Shown here: positions 32,707 to 42,032 of the stretch, one piece after another
How the letters are laid out: every line of letters starts with the position of its first letter
How positions within the stretch are numbered: position 1 is the stretch's first letter
Assembly: GCA_965207495.1 (NCBI GenBank)
Contig: OZ242287.1
Span: forward strand, 4,092,001 to 4,156,000
Length of the DNA stretch: 64,000 nucleotides
Direction of reading: 5' to 3'
Source: Bin5 sp965207495
GTDB lineage: Bacteria > Chloroflexota > Anaerolineae > Caldilineales > Caldilineaceae
Made by a program: the position numbers and the translations under genes
The notes under the pieces: generated by a model
Seen by the model: only the letters and a program-made list of their open reading frames with translations
What the model was told of the DNA's origin: nothing
The model's database searches: none

Positions 32707-34359
32707 GTGACGAATTCACTGGTTGCAAAAGGAAGGGTGCCTTCACCGGCTCTGTCGCGACAGTCGAACGGCAGTGGCAAGTCGAACGGCAGTGGCAGGT
32801 CGAACGGCGGTGGCAAGGCCAAGTTGAACAAGGTCGAGTTGCTGAAACTCAAGAAAGGCCCGCTCAGCCTGATCCATGACATTTACCGCTGGGCTGACGA
32901 AGGGTTCGAATCAATTCCGCCGGAATACTACGATCTCTTCAAGTGGCACGGGTTCTTTTACCGCAAACAGACGCCCGGCTACTTCATGTTGCGCATGCGC
33001 ATCTCGAACGGAATCCTCAACTCGACGCAGCTGCGCGCTGTCGCCGAGCTCTCGCGCGATTTCGGACGCGGGGCAGGCGACTTCACGACGCGGCAGAACA
33101 TCCAACTGCGCTGGATCACCATCGAGAATATGCCCGCCATCATTGAGAAGCTTCAATCTGTGGGGCTCGGTTCTGAGCAGACGGGAATGGACAATTTCCG
33201 CAATGTGACCGGTTGCCCGCTCACCGGTCTGGCGCAACATGAGCTGGTTGAGACCCGGCAACTTACTTCGGCGACAGCTTTATCTCTCTTAGGGCCGGAA
33301 TTCGAGAATCTCCCGCGCAAATTCAACATCTCGATCAACGGCTGCCGCCTGGACTGCACTCACGCGCAGAGCAACGACATCGGCCTGACGCCTGCCGTTC
33401 GGCGCATTGGAAACCGCTCCGTGCCGGGATTCAACGTCGTGGTTGGCGGACATATGGGGAGCAGGAACCCACATCTTGCCGTACCGCTTGACATGTTTGC
33501 TCGTCCTTCACAGGTGACGGCACTCTGTCGGGCCATATTGACAGTATTTCGCGATAACGGAAACCGTGCAGTGCGGGGCAAGGCCCGCCTGTGGTATCTG
33601 ATTGACGAGTGGGGCATTGACAGATTCCGAGACGAAGTGACGAAGGTCCTGGGCGAGCCGATGCCATCGGCCGGGTCGTGCAAGCTTTACCGGCATCCGG
33701 ACCCCCTTGAGCAGGACCATGTGGGGGTCCATCCACAGATCCAGGACGGACTGAACTATGTGGGCATGGTGGTGCCCACCGGTCGCGTCACGGCTGACCG
33801 ACTCTTTGCTCTTGCCGCCCTGGCGGACAGATACGGCAGCCGCGAAATACGTCTGACAAACGATCAGAATGTCATCATCCCCAATGTCCCCGATCAGAGA
33901 GTCGACGCCCTGCTGGCAGAGCCGCTGCTGGAAGCGTGGAGCCCCTCTCCCTCGGGTGTCATGCGCGGGTTGGTCACCTGCACGGGCATTGATCATTGCC
34001 ACTTTGCGCTCAACGACACAAAGGGAATCTCGCTGGAAATCGCCCGCAAGCTGGAGGAGCGTCTGCCCGATCGTGACAAGGTCGTGCGCGTGAACGTATC
34101 TGGGTGCGTTCACGCGTGTGGTCGTCACCGGCTGTCCGAAATTGGGCTGGAGGCAACCCGGCTACGGCAGGACGGCAGGGTGATCGACGGATTCAATGTT
34201 TTTGAAGGCGGGCGCCAGGGTGAAGACGCCAGGCTTGGCGACGAGATTCACCGAAAGGCCACGATAGAGGCGACTACCGAACTGCTGGCGGAGGCCATTG
34301 CTTCCCGCTACCGGTCGGACCAGACGCCGGACAAGGTGCCGACCGCCGCTCCAGCCTAA
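32707..34359 (+). CDS. nirA: Ferredoxin-type nitrite reductase (siroheme/4Fe-4S; sulfite reductase alternative)
   Basis: About 550 residues with the duplicated nitrite/sulfite reductase half-domains and the siroheme/4Fe-4S cysteines C-x5-C (425, 431; TCTGIDHC) and C-x3-C (467, 471; SGCVHACG). Nitrite is reduced to ammonia with six electrons, probably from ferredoxin because no NADH domain is present. The start GTG 32707 follows GGGAG at 32696-32700; the frame is open to 32494 but that part has no NirA-like sequence. A Ser-Asn-Gly-rich linker at about residues 20-37 precedes the first domain. The nitrate transporter and reductase downstream settle nitrite over sulfite. Confidence 0.93.
   Translation: MTNSLVAKGRVPSPALSRQSNGSGKSNGSGRSNGGGKAKLNKVELLKLKKGPLSLIHDIYRWADEGFESIPPEYYDLFKWHGFFYRKQTPGYFMLRMRISNGILNSTQLRAVAELSRDFGRGAGDFTTRQNIQLRWITIENMPAIIEKLQSVGLGSEQTGMDNFRNVTGCPLTGLAQHELVETRQLTSATALSLLGPEFENLPRKFNISINGCRLDCTHAQSNDIGLTPAVRRIGNRSVPGFNVVVGGHMGSRNPHLAVPLDMFARPSQVTALCRAILTVFRDNGNRAVRGKARLWYLIDEWGIDRFRDEVTKVLGEPMPSAGSCKLYRHPDPLEQDHVGVHPQIQDGLNYVGMVVPTGRVTADRLFALAALADRYGSREIRLTNDQNVIIPNVPDQRVDALLAEPLLEAWSPSPSGVMRGLVTCTGIDHCHFALNDTKGISLEIARKLEERLPDRDKVVRVNVSGCVHACGRHRLSEIGLEATRLRQDGRVIDGFNVFEGGRQGEDARLGDEIHRKATIEATTELLAEAIASRYRSDQTPDKVPTAAPA
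32764..32817 (+). repeat. 18-base tandem repeat coding the NirA N-terminal linker
   Basis: Three in-frame copies of an 18-base unit starting TCGAACGGCAGTGGCA encode SNGSGK, SNGSGR and SNGGGK. Copies differ by only a few bases, so the expansion is recent or under length variation. Confidence 0.8.
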
Positions 34360-34397
34360 ATCTCGAATCCATTCCTACGTCAAAGGAGATTTCCCCA

Positions 34398-35747
34398 GTG
34401 GACTTCAAGAATAAAGCCACCAAGATCGATCTGTTCAGCTTCGGCACTCCGCAGATGCGTTCGTTCCACGTAACCTGGTTTGCTTTCTTCCTCTGTTTCT
34501 TCGGATGGTTCGGCATTGTGCCACTGATGAAAGGTGAAAACGGTGTCATTGCGACGCTCGGTCTCAACCCAGCACAGGTCGGAAACTCTGTCATCGCGGC
34601 CGTTTCCCTGACAATCATCGCACGGCTGCTTATCGGCCCAATGTGCACGCGTTACGGCTCGCGTAAGGTTTATACTGGGCTGTTACTGCTGGGGGCGCTG
34701 CCCGTCATGGGGATTGGTCTGGCGCAGACGCCGACCCAGTTCATCGCGGCACGGGTCCTGATCGGCACAATTGGCGCTTCGTTTGTCATCACCCAGTACC
34801 ACACTAGCGTGATGTTTGCTCCCAATGTTGTGGGCGCGGCCAACGCGACGACGGCGGGCTGGGGCAATTTGGGCGGCGGCGTCACCCAGGCAGTGATGCC
34901 GCTTCTGCTCGCTGCGGTCCTGACTTTTGTGCCGGCGGCGCTGGGCTGGCGCTTGGCGATGGTCGCGCCTGGGATTGCCATGCTCTTGACGGCGGCGGCC
35001 TACTGGTTCCTGACCCAGGATGCGCCGGACGGCAACTATACGGAATTGCGGGCGCGCGGCGAAATGCCGGCGGCGGCCAAAGCAGGAGGCACGTTTGTGG
35101 AGGCGATCAAGGATTCACGGGTGATCGCACTGTTCTTCATCTATGCAGCCTGTTTTGGGATTGAGCTCACCATAAACGGCACGGCTGCCCTCTACTTCTT
35201 TACTCGTTTCGAACTGAACCTTGCGACTGCCGGGCTTATTGCCGGTCTATTTGGCATGATGAACATCTTTGCCCGATCGATGGGTGGGATTTTCAGCGAC
35301 TTTATCAACCGCAACGGCGGTCTGAAGGGGCGGACTCAGTTTCTGTTTGTCTGCCTCATCCTAGAGGGGACGGCCTTGATACTTTTTGCAAACATGGGGA
35401 AGCTAGCGCTGGCAGTTCCTGCTCTGATTATCTTCAGCCTATTTGTGCAGATGTCGGAGGGGGCCACCTTCGCGATTGTGCCTTACATCAACAAGCGCGC
35501 CATGGGCGCGATTGCCGGCATCGTCGGTGCTGGAGGGAACTTCGGCGCGATGCTGGCAGGGTTTCTGTTCCGGCGAGAGGCGGAAATGTACGGCCAGTCC
35601 TACCTCATCCTGGGCATTCTGGTGGCGGTATGCGCCTTCATGGCATTGATGGTGCGCTTTTCCGAGAAAGAGGAGAAGGATGCCGCCGAAGAGACTGCCG
35701 CCCGGCTGGCCGCTGCCGGTGAGTCGGTCCTGAGCGGCGCCAACTGA
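34398..35747 (+). CDS. narK: Nitrate/nitrite MFS transporter (NarK/NrtP type)
   Basis: 449-residue major facilitator protein with about 12 membrane helices. The family nitrate signature GWGNLGGGVTQAVMPLL is at about residue 153, and the loop 2-3 MFS motif is GPMCTRYGSRKVYTG. It would import nitrate (and perhaps export or import nitrite) across the cytoplasmic membrane. GTG 34398 lies nine bases after AAAGGAG. Between nirA and the nitrate reductase on the same strand, the order seen in nirA-nrtP-narB assimilation operons. The C-terminal tail is acidic and soluble (EKEEKDAAEET). Confidence 0.93.
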   Translation: MDFKNKATKIDLFSFGTPQMRSFHVTWFAFFLCFFGWFGIVPLMKGENGVIATLGLNPAQVGNSVIAAVSLTIIARLLIGPMCTRYGSRKVYTGLLLLGALPVMGIGLAQTPTQFIAARVLIGTIGASFVITQYHTSVMFAPNVVGAANATTAGWGNLGGGVTQAVMPLLLAAVLTFVPAALGWRLAMVAPGIAMLLTAAAYWFLTQDAPDGNYTELRARGEMPAAAKAGGTFVEAIKDSRVIALFFIYAACFGIELTINGTAALYFFTRFELNLATAGLIAGLFGMMNIFARSMGGIFSDFINRNGGLKGRTQFLFVCLILEGTALILFANMGKLALAVPALIIFSLFVQMSEGATFAIVPYINKRAMGAIAGIVGAGGNFGAMLAGFLFRREAEMYGQSYLILGILVAVCAFMALMVRFSEKEEKDAAEETAARLAAAGESVLSGAN

Positions 35748-35837
35748 TCGCTTTCTACGGGTTCGCTTCGCCGAACGCGGGCAGTCAGCAAGACGCGTCA
35801 CGTCACAAGACGGGGCGCATTCACAACGAAACGGGAA

Positions 35838-38177
35838 ATGATGAAATCCAAAGACAGTTCTCGCGGCAACAGAAGAGTCAACGAGCAGATTGACCGCTGG
35901 CAGGACACATATTGCCCTTATTGCGGCGTCGGGTGTGGCCTGAGAGTCGGGATTCGCGACGGGAAGGTTGCCAAAGTGCGGGGCAATCCCGATCATCCCT
36001 CCTCCCTGGGCGATCTCTGCCTCAAGCCGATCCATTTGCCAGGGGCACTGGATACGCCGGACCGCATTCGCGAGCCGCTCATGCGGATGAACGGAACAGG
36101 GAGCGGTGCACACTCTGCGAAGGGTTCCTTTCGCGGCGTGACGTGGGAGAAGGCGACGACGTACATCGCAGACAGCCTCAGACGAATCGTCCGGCAGCAC
36201 GGCCCCGATGCGGTTGCCTTCTACGGGTCCGGTCAGTTCACGACCGAAGATTACTATGTGGCCAACAAGCTGCTGAAGGGGTACATCGGCACCAACAACT
36301 TCGATGCCAACTCGCGGCTCTGCATGGCCTCAGCGGTGGCAGGGTATGTCTCGGCACTCGGCTCGGACGGGCCGCCGCCCGCTTATGAGGATATCGACCA
36401 CGCAGATTGTTTCTTTCTGATAGGGGCCAACATGGCCGATTGCCATCCGGTCCTGTTCAATCGCATCAAACGCAGAAAAAAGCGGGATCCGGAAAACGTG
36501 AAGGTAATCGTGGTTGATCCCAGAGAAACGCGAACAGCCGCGATCGCCGATCTCTTTCTGCCGATTCGACCGGGAACGGATGTTGTGCTTCTCAACGGGA
36601 TGATGAAGCTTCTATTTTCCACAGGGAAGATAGATCGTACATTCGTAGACGAAAACACAAACGGCTTCGAAGCGTTGATGGAGGCAAGCAGTGATGTCTC
36701 GACCGCCGCAGCCGCCAAGGTATGCGGCATCTCCGAGAACGACTTGATCCAAGCGGCGCGCTTTTTTGGTGAAGCGCAGGGCGTACTCTCTTTCTGGAGT
36801 ATGGGTCTGAATCAGAGTGTGAACGGCGTTGCCAAGAACCAGGCAGTCATCAACCTGCATCTGGCGACCGGTCAGATTGGAAAGCCGGGCAGCGGTCCCT
36901 TTTCTCTGACCGGGCAGCCCAATGCGATGGGCGGCCGCGAAGTCGGTGGGTTGTCACACCTGCTGCCGGGTTACCGAGCAGTGGCGAACGCAGAACATCG
37001 ACAGGAGGTTGAGGGATTTTGGGGATTGCCGGACGATTCCATTAGCGATAAGCCCGGGCTAGCGGCGGTCGACATGTTTGATGCGGCGGCCAGAGGGGAG
37101 ATAAAGGCGATGTGGGTCATGTGTACGAATCCGGTCGTCTCGATGCCCAACATTGACGTCGTCGAAAAGGCGATGGAGAAACTCGAACTGCTTATCGTAA
37201 CCGATGCCTATCACCCGACCGACACGACAGAGTACGCACATGTCCTTTTGCCGGCGGCTCAGTGGTCGGAACGTGAAGGTGTGATGACCAATTCAGAGCG
37301 GCGCATCACGCATCTCCCGCGCATGGTGGACCCTGTCGGACAATCCAGGCCGGACTGGCGAATCGTCGCCGACGTGGGCGCGGCCATGGGTTTTTCGCAT
37401 GCGTTTTCCTATGAATCGTCGGATGAAGTTTTTGACGAGTTTACCCAACTGACCAAAGGTCGAGTATGCGATTACAGCGGCGTCAGCGCAGAGAGACTGC
37501 GGGCAGAAGGTCCACTCCAGTGGCCTGTGCCCGACGACGACCATCAGGGCAGCGTGAGACTCTACTCCGGTGTGCATAGCAAACGGTCCACGAAGCCCGT
37601 CGACAGGAATGGCCGGGACAGTGAAGTCCTCATGGCGGAGGCGGCGAGCACCGGCACGGAGGAAGTCGCGAGAGCCTTCGCCACTCCTGACGGCAGAGCA
37701 ACATTCCATATCCCGGCGTTTGTTCCTCCCGCTGAGCTGCCAAACAGGAAGTTTCCTCTGCTTTTGACCACGGGCCGCCTGCGCAATCAGTGGCATACGA
37801 TGACCCGGACCGGCAAGTCAGAAAGCCTGCTTAAGGGCGCACGAGAGCCGTTTCTGGAGATCCACCCCGTCGATGCGGTGCGGCGACAGATCGAGAATGG
37901 GGACGTCGTCGAGATTCGTTCGCGCAGAGGCAAGGCGTGGGCTACAGCGCGCGTAACGGAGAGCATCAGGGAGGGGGCCTGTTTTATGCCCTTTCACTGG
38001 GGACGCATGGCGGGGCCGTTCAGCGCCGCCAACAATGTGACTGTGGGCGAAGTGGATCCGGTTTCAAAGGAGCCGGAGCTCAAAGCTTGCGCGGTCGAGG
38101 TTCGGTTGCGGCCAGGATATGAGGCCATTCAGGCTTCGAAGCTCTTTCAGCGCCTGGCCAAAGTGGTGAAACGATAG
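35838..38177 (+). CDS. nasA: Assimilatory nitrate reductase, molybdopterin catalytic subunit
   Basis: 779-residue molybdopterin (bis-MGD) oxidoreductase with an N-terminal 4Fe-4S site Cys26, Cys29, Cys33 and Cys61 (YCPYCGVGCG...GDLCLKP). Later family segments are FYGSGQFTTEDYY, NRIKRRKKRDPENVKVIVVDPRETRTA, SFWSMGLNQSVNGVAKNQAV and the C-terminal TTGRLRNQWHTMTRTGKS. There is no twin-arginine signal, so it is cytoplasmic, as expected for NasA/NarB. It reduces nitrate to nitrite for NirA. No NADH-dependent electron-transfer subunit accompanies it, suggesting ferredoxin or flavodoxin as donor. MM at the start leaves the exact first codon open. Confidence 0.93.
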   Translation: MMKSKDSSRGNRRVNEQIDRWQDTYCPYCGVGCGLRVGIRDGKVAKVRGNPDHPSSLGDLCLKPIHLPGALDTPDRIREPLMRMNGTGSGAHSAKGSFRGVTWEKATTYIADSLRRIVRQHGPDAVAFYGSGQFTTEDYYVANKLLKGYIGTNNFDANSRLCMASAVAGYVSALGSDGPPPAYEDIDHADCFFLIGANMADCHPVLFNRIKRRKKRDPENVKVIVVDPRETRTAAIADLFLPIRPGTDVVLLNGMMKLLFSTGKIDRTFVDENTNGFEALMEASSDVSTAAAAKVCGISENDLIQAARFFGEAQGVLSFWSMGLNQSVNGVAKNQAVINLHLATGQIGKPGSGPFSLTGQPNAMGGREVGGLSHLLPGYRAVANAEHRQEVEGFWGLPDDSISDKPGLAAVDMFDAAARGEIKAMWVMCTNPVVSMPNIDVVEKAMEKLELLIVTDAYHPTDTTEYAHVLLPAAQWSEREGVMTNSERRITHLPRMVDPVGQSRPDWRIVADVGAAMGFSHAFSYESSDEVFDEFTQLTKGRVCDYSGVSAERLRAEGPLQWPVPDDDHQGSVRLYSGVHSKRSTKPVDRNGRDSEVLMAEAASTGTEEVARAFATPDGRATFHIPAFVPPAELPNRKFPLLLTTGRLRNQWHTMTRTGKSESLLKGAREPFLEIHPVDAVRRQIENGDVVEIRSRRGKAWATARVTESIREGACFMPFHWGRMAGPFSAANNVTVGEVDPVSKEPELKACAVEVRLRPGYEAIQASKLFQRLAKVVKR

Positions 38178-38258
38178 CTCTGCCTGGTGGGAGAGAAACG
38201 CGCCTGTATAGGTTATCCTCGTGCTGGTATCGTGCACGTGGGTAGCTGAACGGCGACT

Positions 38259-39026
38259 TCAGACCGGTAATTGCGCCTCGATCATATAGTTGCCCGCTTC
38301 GTATGTAAGCTTGCCTTTTGTCTCAAGCGTTCTCTGCAATGCCAGCAGGTTGTCTGTGTGCGATGCAACGGAGAAGCCGGGGACATGCCACGGCACGGCT
38401 TTCAGATAGTAGACGACCGCGCCGACGTCGGTAAAGACCAGCCTGCCCGACCAATCCTTCACGTCCAGAACATCGAATCCTGTCTTTTGCAGCCAGGGCA
38501 CGTATTTCTGTGGGGTTGCGTCGGGCCATTGGGGCGTTGTATCGAAGGCGGCGATCAGGTCATGCGCCCACAGGCCGTGCACCTGGCGAGTAAGAAGGCG
38601 GCCCCCCGGCTCAAGGATGCGGGCGATTTCGTCGACGAAGAGGGCACCGTGGCGATTCAGGACGAGCGAAAACTCGTTGTCCTCGAATGGCATCGGTGTA
38701 TATTCGTCATTGTTCAGTTCGACGACGCGCGCACCCAACGGTTCAAGCCGGCGGCGGGCCAGCTCGAGGTTAGGCGTATAGCCTTCGGTTACTGCAACTT
38801 TCTCCGGCCAGGCGTCCCTCATCAGGAGAAGACGCTCGCCGCCGCCCGTTGCTATGTCAAGGCAGGACGATGATTCCCGCATTAGTTCGCGTGCTCGGGT
38901 GGAATAGGACCACGGCGGGTCTTCCAGGAGCATGCGGCCTTTAAGGTAGGAAAAGTCCCAGCCTACAAAGGGCTGTTCCTCCTCTGCCTTCCAACTTTCG
39001 ATCAGCTCTGCCTGGGTTTGTGTCAT
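38259..39026 (-). CDS. Class I SAM-dependent methyltransferase
   Basis: 255-residue methyltransferase: motif I is CLDIATGGGERLL, followed by an acidic loop (VTEGYTPNLELARRRL), NNDEYTPMPFEDNEFSLVLNRHG (motif II-like region) and ILEPGGRLLTRQ (motif III). The general form is that of UbiE/YcgJ-like enzymes with broad small-molecule substrates. It is convergent with the nitrate reductase gene and 15 bases downstream of a DUF2905 gene, probably in one transcript from the promoter at 39304. No substrate can be assigned. Confidence 0.88.
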   Translation of the reverse strand: MTQTQAELIESWKAEEEQPFVGWDFSYLKGRMLLEDPPWSYSTRARELMRESSSCLDIATGGGERLLLMRDAWPEKVAVTEGYTPNLELARRRLEPLGARVVELNNDEYTPMPFEDNEFSLVLNRHGALFVDEIARILEPGGRLLTRQVHGLWAHDLIAAFDTTPQWPDATPQKYVPWLQKTGFDVLDVKDWSGRLVFTDVGAVVYYLKAVPWHVPGFSVASHTDNLLALQRTLETKGKLTYEAGNYMIEAQLPV

Positions 39027-39040
39027 CGCTTATCCAGTTG

Positions 39041-39247
39041 TCAGCGGTTCAGGAGATTCATCAGCAGAGTCAAGACGAGGCTAATGAGAATCATGGATGT
39101 GATGGGAATGAAAATGTTGAGGGACTCGGTCCTGATCCTGATGTCGCCCGGCAGTTTTCCAAACCAGCCTAACAGCCAAGGCGCAAACTGAAGCGCAATA
39201 CCTAGCAGAAGAAGGCTTGCTCCCAGAACAATAAACCACTTTGCCAT
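39041..39247 (-). CDS. DUF2905-family small membrane protein
   Basis: 68 residues with two membrane helices (WFIVLGASLLLLGIALQF and the C-terminal ITSMILISLVLTLLMNLL) around the conserved WFGKLPGDIRIRTES loop, the hallmark of DUF2905 proteins. Such proteins are common next to ruvB or tRNA-modification genes elsewhere; the role is unknown. Here it precedes a methyltransferase. Confidence 0.85.
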   Translation of the reverse strand: MAKWFIVLGASLLLLGIALQFAPWLLGWFGKLPGDIRIRTESLNIFIPITSMILISLVLTLLMNLLNR

Positions 39248-39694
39248 AGTTTTGTCACATCAGGAGAGTCAGGATTGGGAGTAGACTGGAGTCCGGCCAG
39301 GTCATTATAGCAGAAAGGGCGGCGACGAATCATTCTGAGGACCAGACGGACTGCCGACCGGGAAGGCGGCTTCTTCTCGTCTTCAGATTGTGTCCTGAAT
39401 GCGTTCGTATTGGCGGCCCTTAGCGCGTGCAGAAGGGGGGGAAACCGTTTCGTAGCAGGATCGTAGGTATATTACCCAGGTCGTTTCTTTTGGCAGTAAT
39501 GTGGCGGTTTCTGCGCAGGGAGCACTGACCTCCAGTGTAAATGCCCGGATTGAGGCAGGAAGTTCGCCAGGATTTCTTACCTTCGGTTCAGGTGTAATCT
39601 CTTGACTTCAGCCCTGAATCGGTGCAGAATTTTAATGTTAAGCAGGCAAATTGTTGATGGATTACTCCAGCCCATATTCATATAGGACTGACTC
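39248..39694. other. Intergenic stretch without a gene
   Basis: Apart from the minus-strand promoter at 39304-39312, I see no gene, RNA or repeat. The last 70 bases before 39695 are AT-rich, with TTGTTG...CATATT (16-base spacer) as a weak possible promoter for the LysM protein. Confidence 0.4.
39304..39312 (-). promoter_or_regulatory. Extended -10 promoter for the DUF2905-methyltransferase pair
   Basis: On the minus strand TGCTATAAT, a perfect extended -10, about 60 bases before the DUF2905 start. No good -35 is visible, as is common for extended -10 promoters. Confidence 0.5.
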
Positions 39695-41935
39695 ATGTAT
39701 TCAGTTTTACTTCGCTTCCACTGGATTCGACGCTGGCAGGGCGCGTTCGTCGTTGCGGCATTGCTCTTGTCTTTGCTTTCTCAAATTGCCTTCGCAGACA
39801 CGTTTGATGCCATTGAGCATGGGACGGACGGTACGGACTGCGCGAGCACACACATTGTCACAGCGGGAGAAACGCTCTCCGGCATTGCCGTGAGCACCGG
39901 TGTATCGTTATCGGCTCTGGCAGAGCACAACCATCTCTCCATAACCGAACAAGTATTAATCGGTCAGGAGCTGTGTATCCCGCACGTCATTGGCGCGGCT
40001 TCGCCCGTAGCGCCTTCAGCGCCTTCAGCGCCGGCAGTGCCGGCAGTGCCGGCAGCGCCGGCGCCCACTCAACGGTCCGGTACCACTGCCAGTTGGACAG
40101 GCAAATACTACAACACTCAAGATCTCAGCGGCGACCCCGTCCTCACCCGCCAGGATGGGTCGATCGATTTTGACTGGCAATCCGGCAGTCCTGACACAAG
40201 CATAAACGCCGACAGTTTCAGCGTGTCCTGGACGGCAAGCGTAACTTTCGAGACGGGCACTTACCGTTTCACCGCTGTCGCCGACGACGGTGTGCGCATC
40301 TACGTGGACGATACGCTCGTGCTGGAGGACTGGAACGTTCACCCGGCAACCACCACGGTTCAAGACACCGAGGTGACGGAAGGAAGCCACACGGTGAAGG
40401 TCGAGTACTTCGAAGGCAGCGGTATGGCATCGATTTCGGTTTCATGGGTGAAGCAGGTCGAGGAAACGCCCTCCTGCGATACTCAGCCACACGATAGCCT
40501 GAGTTCGCATTGGACCCATTCTTCGCTGGGATGTGCGAGTGGCGAGGCATCAACAGTTTGGGCCGCCTGGCAGCCGTTCGAGAGCGGCAACATGATCTGG
40601 CGCCAGAATGAAGATGCGGTGTATGTCTATGCGGGCGACGGGGACTGGACCCGTTACGAGGACAACTGGAACGAGGAGGCGCTCAGCAACAATCGGGGTA
40701 CTGCGCCGACCGGTCTGCAGTCTCCTGTACGCGGATTCGGCTATCTGTGGGAAACGAATGACGATGTATATAACGATTTGGGTTGGGCCAAGGGCGATGA
40801 GAAGGGCTTCTGCGCCCGGATTCAGCAGTTCGAGAAAGGCATTCTGCTCATAGGCGATACAGTGCAGACATGCCACGACAACTCACATAACTTTGCTTCA
40901 GAGACGGTTTTTGCCAAGAATGCTCTCCAGGCGCTGACAGGTGGGTCGTGGAAGTTCGCCTGCGAAACGCAGACTCACGGGCAATTAGATCCCTTCTGGA
41001 ATCAAAATGAGCTTGGGTGTCCGACTTCTGCGGGCAAAACATTGTGGACTTCCTGGCAGTCGTTCGAAAAGGGAAATATGCTCTGGCGGCAGGATGAAGA
41101 TGCTGTGTTTGTGTTCACAGACGAGGAGGCCTGGACGAGATTCCCGGATGACTGGGACAGCCAGGTTTATACACCTACGCGGGGTACTGTGCCTGATGGT
41201 ATGCAAACGCCTGTGCGGGGATTTGGCTATCTGTGGGCAACGGACGACGAGGTCTTTTCGGACCTGGGCTGGGCGACTGACGCAGAGAAGGGCGCCTGCA
41301 CGCTGACGCAAGCGTTCGACCACGGCCTTCTGCTTGCCGGCGATACCGTCGAATCCTGCTTTGAGAATTCTACCAACCTGGTGTCCGAGACTGTATTGGG
41401 CTCAAACACAATACAGGCGCTGGATGGAGGTACGTGGGAATTTGTGTGTGAAGTCCAAGTACATGACCGACTGGACCATCTTTGGGACTACGACAGTTAT
41501 GGCTGTCCCGAAGCTGCTGGCGGAACGCTGTGGGCGTCATGGCAGCCTTTCCAGAGCGGCCATATGATCTGGCGAGAAAACGATGATGCCGTGTTTGTGT
41601 TTGTCAACGGCGATTCGTGGGATCGATTTGCCGATGACTGGGATGATCAGACCTATACGTCGGTCCGGGGCACTGCGCCTGAAGGCTTCCAGGCTCCTGT
41701 GCGAGGATTCGGTTACCTGTGGGAAAACAGTGACGACGTTTATGGCGACCTGGGCTGGGCGACTGCCGGGGAGAGAGGGTTCTGCGCGGTGTTCCAGGCG
41801 TATGCGAATGGGTTCCTCCTTCTGAGCGATCCTGTTGATTCCTGTCGTGAGGGACATGATAATTCGGCGAAGGAGATTGACTTTGCGCTCCATTCGTTGA
41901 GCGGTCTGAGCGATGGGACCTGGACGCTCAGGTAA
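39695..41935 (+). CDS. Secreted LysM-PA14 protein with three 162-residue repeats
   Basis: 746 residues. A signal peptide (hydrophobic about 17-34, cleavage near AFA-D) is followed by one LysM peptidoglycan-binding domain (about 52-97, HIVTAGETLSGIAVSTGV), a Pro/Ala linker with SAPSAP and VPAVPA steps, a PA14 domain (about 131-255, GKYYNTQDLSGDPVL and VADDGVRIYVDDTLV), then three repeats at about 260-421, 422-583 and 584-746. Each repeat opens with C-(D/E)-x-Q-x-H, contains WQ(P/S)FE(S/K)GNM(I/L)WR-like and PVRGFGYLWE-like blocks, and carries paired Cys. It is probably a cell-wall-attached carbohydrate-binding or adhesive protein. I do not know a name for the repeat. A terminator follows. Confidence 0.85.
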   Translation: MYSVLLRFHWIRRWQGAFVVAALLLSLLSQIAFADTFDAIEHGTDGTDCASTHIVTAGETLSGIAVSTGVSLSALAEHNHLSITEQVLIGQELCIPHVIGAASPVAPSAPSAPAVPAVPAAPAPTQRSGTTASWTGKYYNTQDLSGDPVLTRQDGSIDFDWQSGSPDTSINADSFSVSWTASVTFETGTYRFTAVADDGVRIYVDDTLVLEDWNVHPATTTVQDTEVTEGSHTVKVEYFEGSGMASISVSWVKQVEETPSCDTQPHDSLSSHWTHSSLGCASGEASTVWAAWQPFESGNMIWRQNEDAVYVYAGDGDWTRYEDNWNEEALSNNRGTAPTGLQSPVRGFGYLWETNDDVYNDLGWAKGDEKGFCARIQQFEKGILLIGDTVQTCHDNSHNFASETVFAKNALQALTGGSWKFACETQTHGQLDPFWNQNELGCPTSAGKTLWTSWQSFEKGNMLWRQDEDAVFVFTDEEAWTRFPDDWDSQVYTPTRGTVPDGMQTPVRGFGYLWATDDEVFSDLGWATDAEKGACTLTQAFDHGLLLAGDTVESCFENSTNLVSETVLGSNTIQALDGGTWEFVCEVQVHDRLDHLWDYDSYGCPEAAGGTLWASWQPFQSGHMIWRENDDAVFVFVNGDSWDRFADDWDDQTYTSVRGTAPEGFQAPVRGFGYLWENSDDVYGDLGWATAGERGFCAVFQAYANGFLLLSDPVDSCREGHDNSAKEIDFALHSLSGLSDGTWTLR

Positions 41936-41950
41936 GAAAAAGTGATTCGG

Positions 41951-41983
41951 CGGGAGGGGGTCGGATGGAGCGATCCCCTCCCG
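41951..41983 (+). terminator. Terminator after the LysM-PA14 gene
   Basis: CGGGAGGGGGTC (41951-41962) and GATCCCCTCCCG (41972-41983) form a 12-bp stem with one G-U pair and a 9-base loop, followed by TTATT. It separates the surface-protein gene from murJ. Confidence 0.7.
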
Positions 41984-42032
41984 TTATTCGGTAGTCTTTA
42001 CGCTGCAAGACGGCGGTCAGATCAAACTCTCG

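Noticed and set aside
32150..32746. 198-codon minus-strand ORF upstream of nirA
   Set aside because: No coding character or motif, and it covers the AT-rich leader region.
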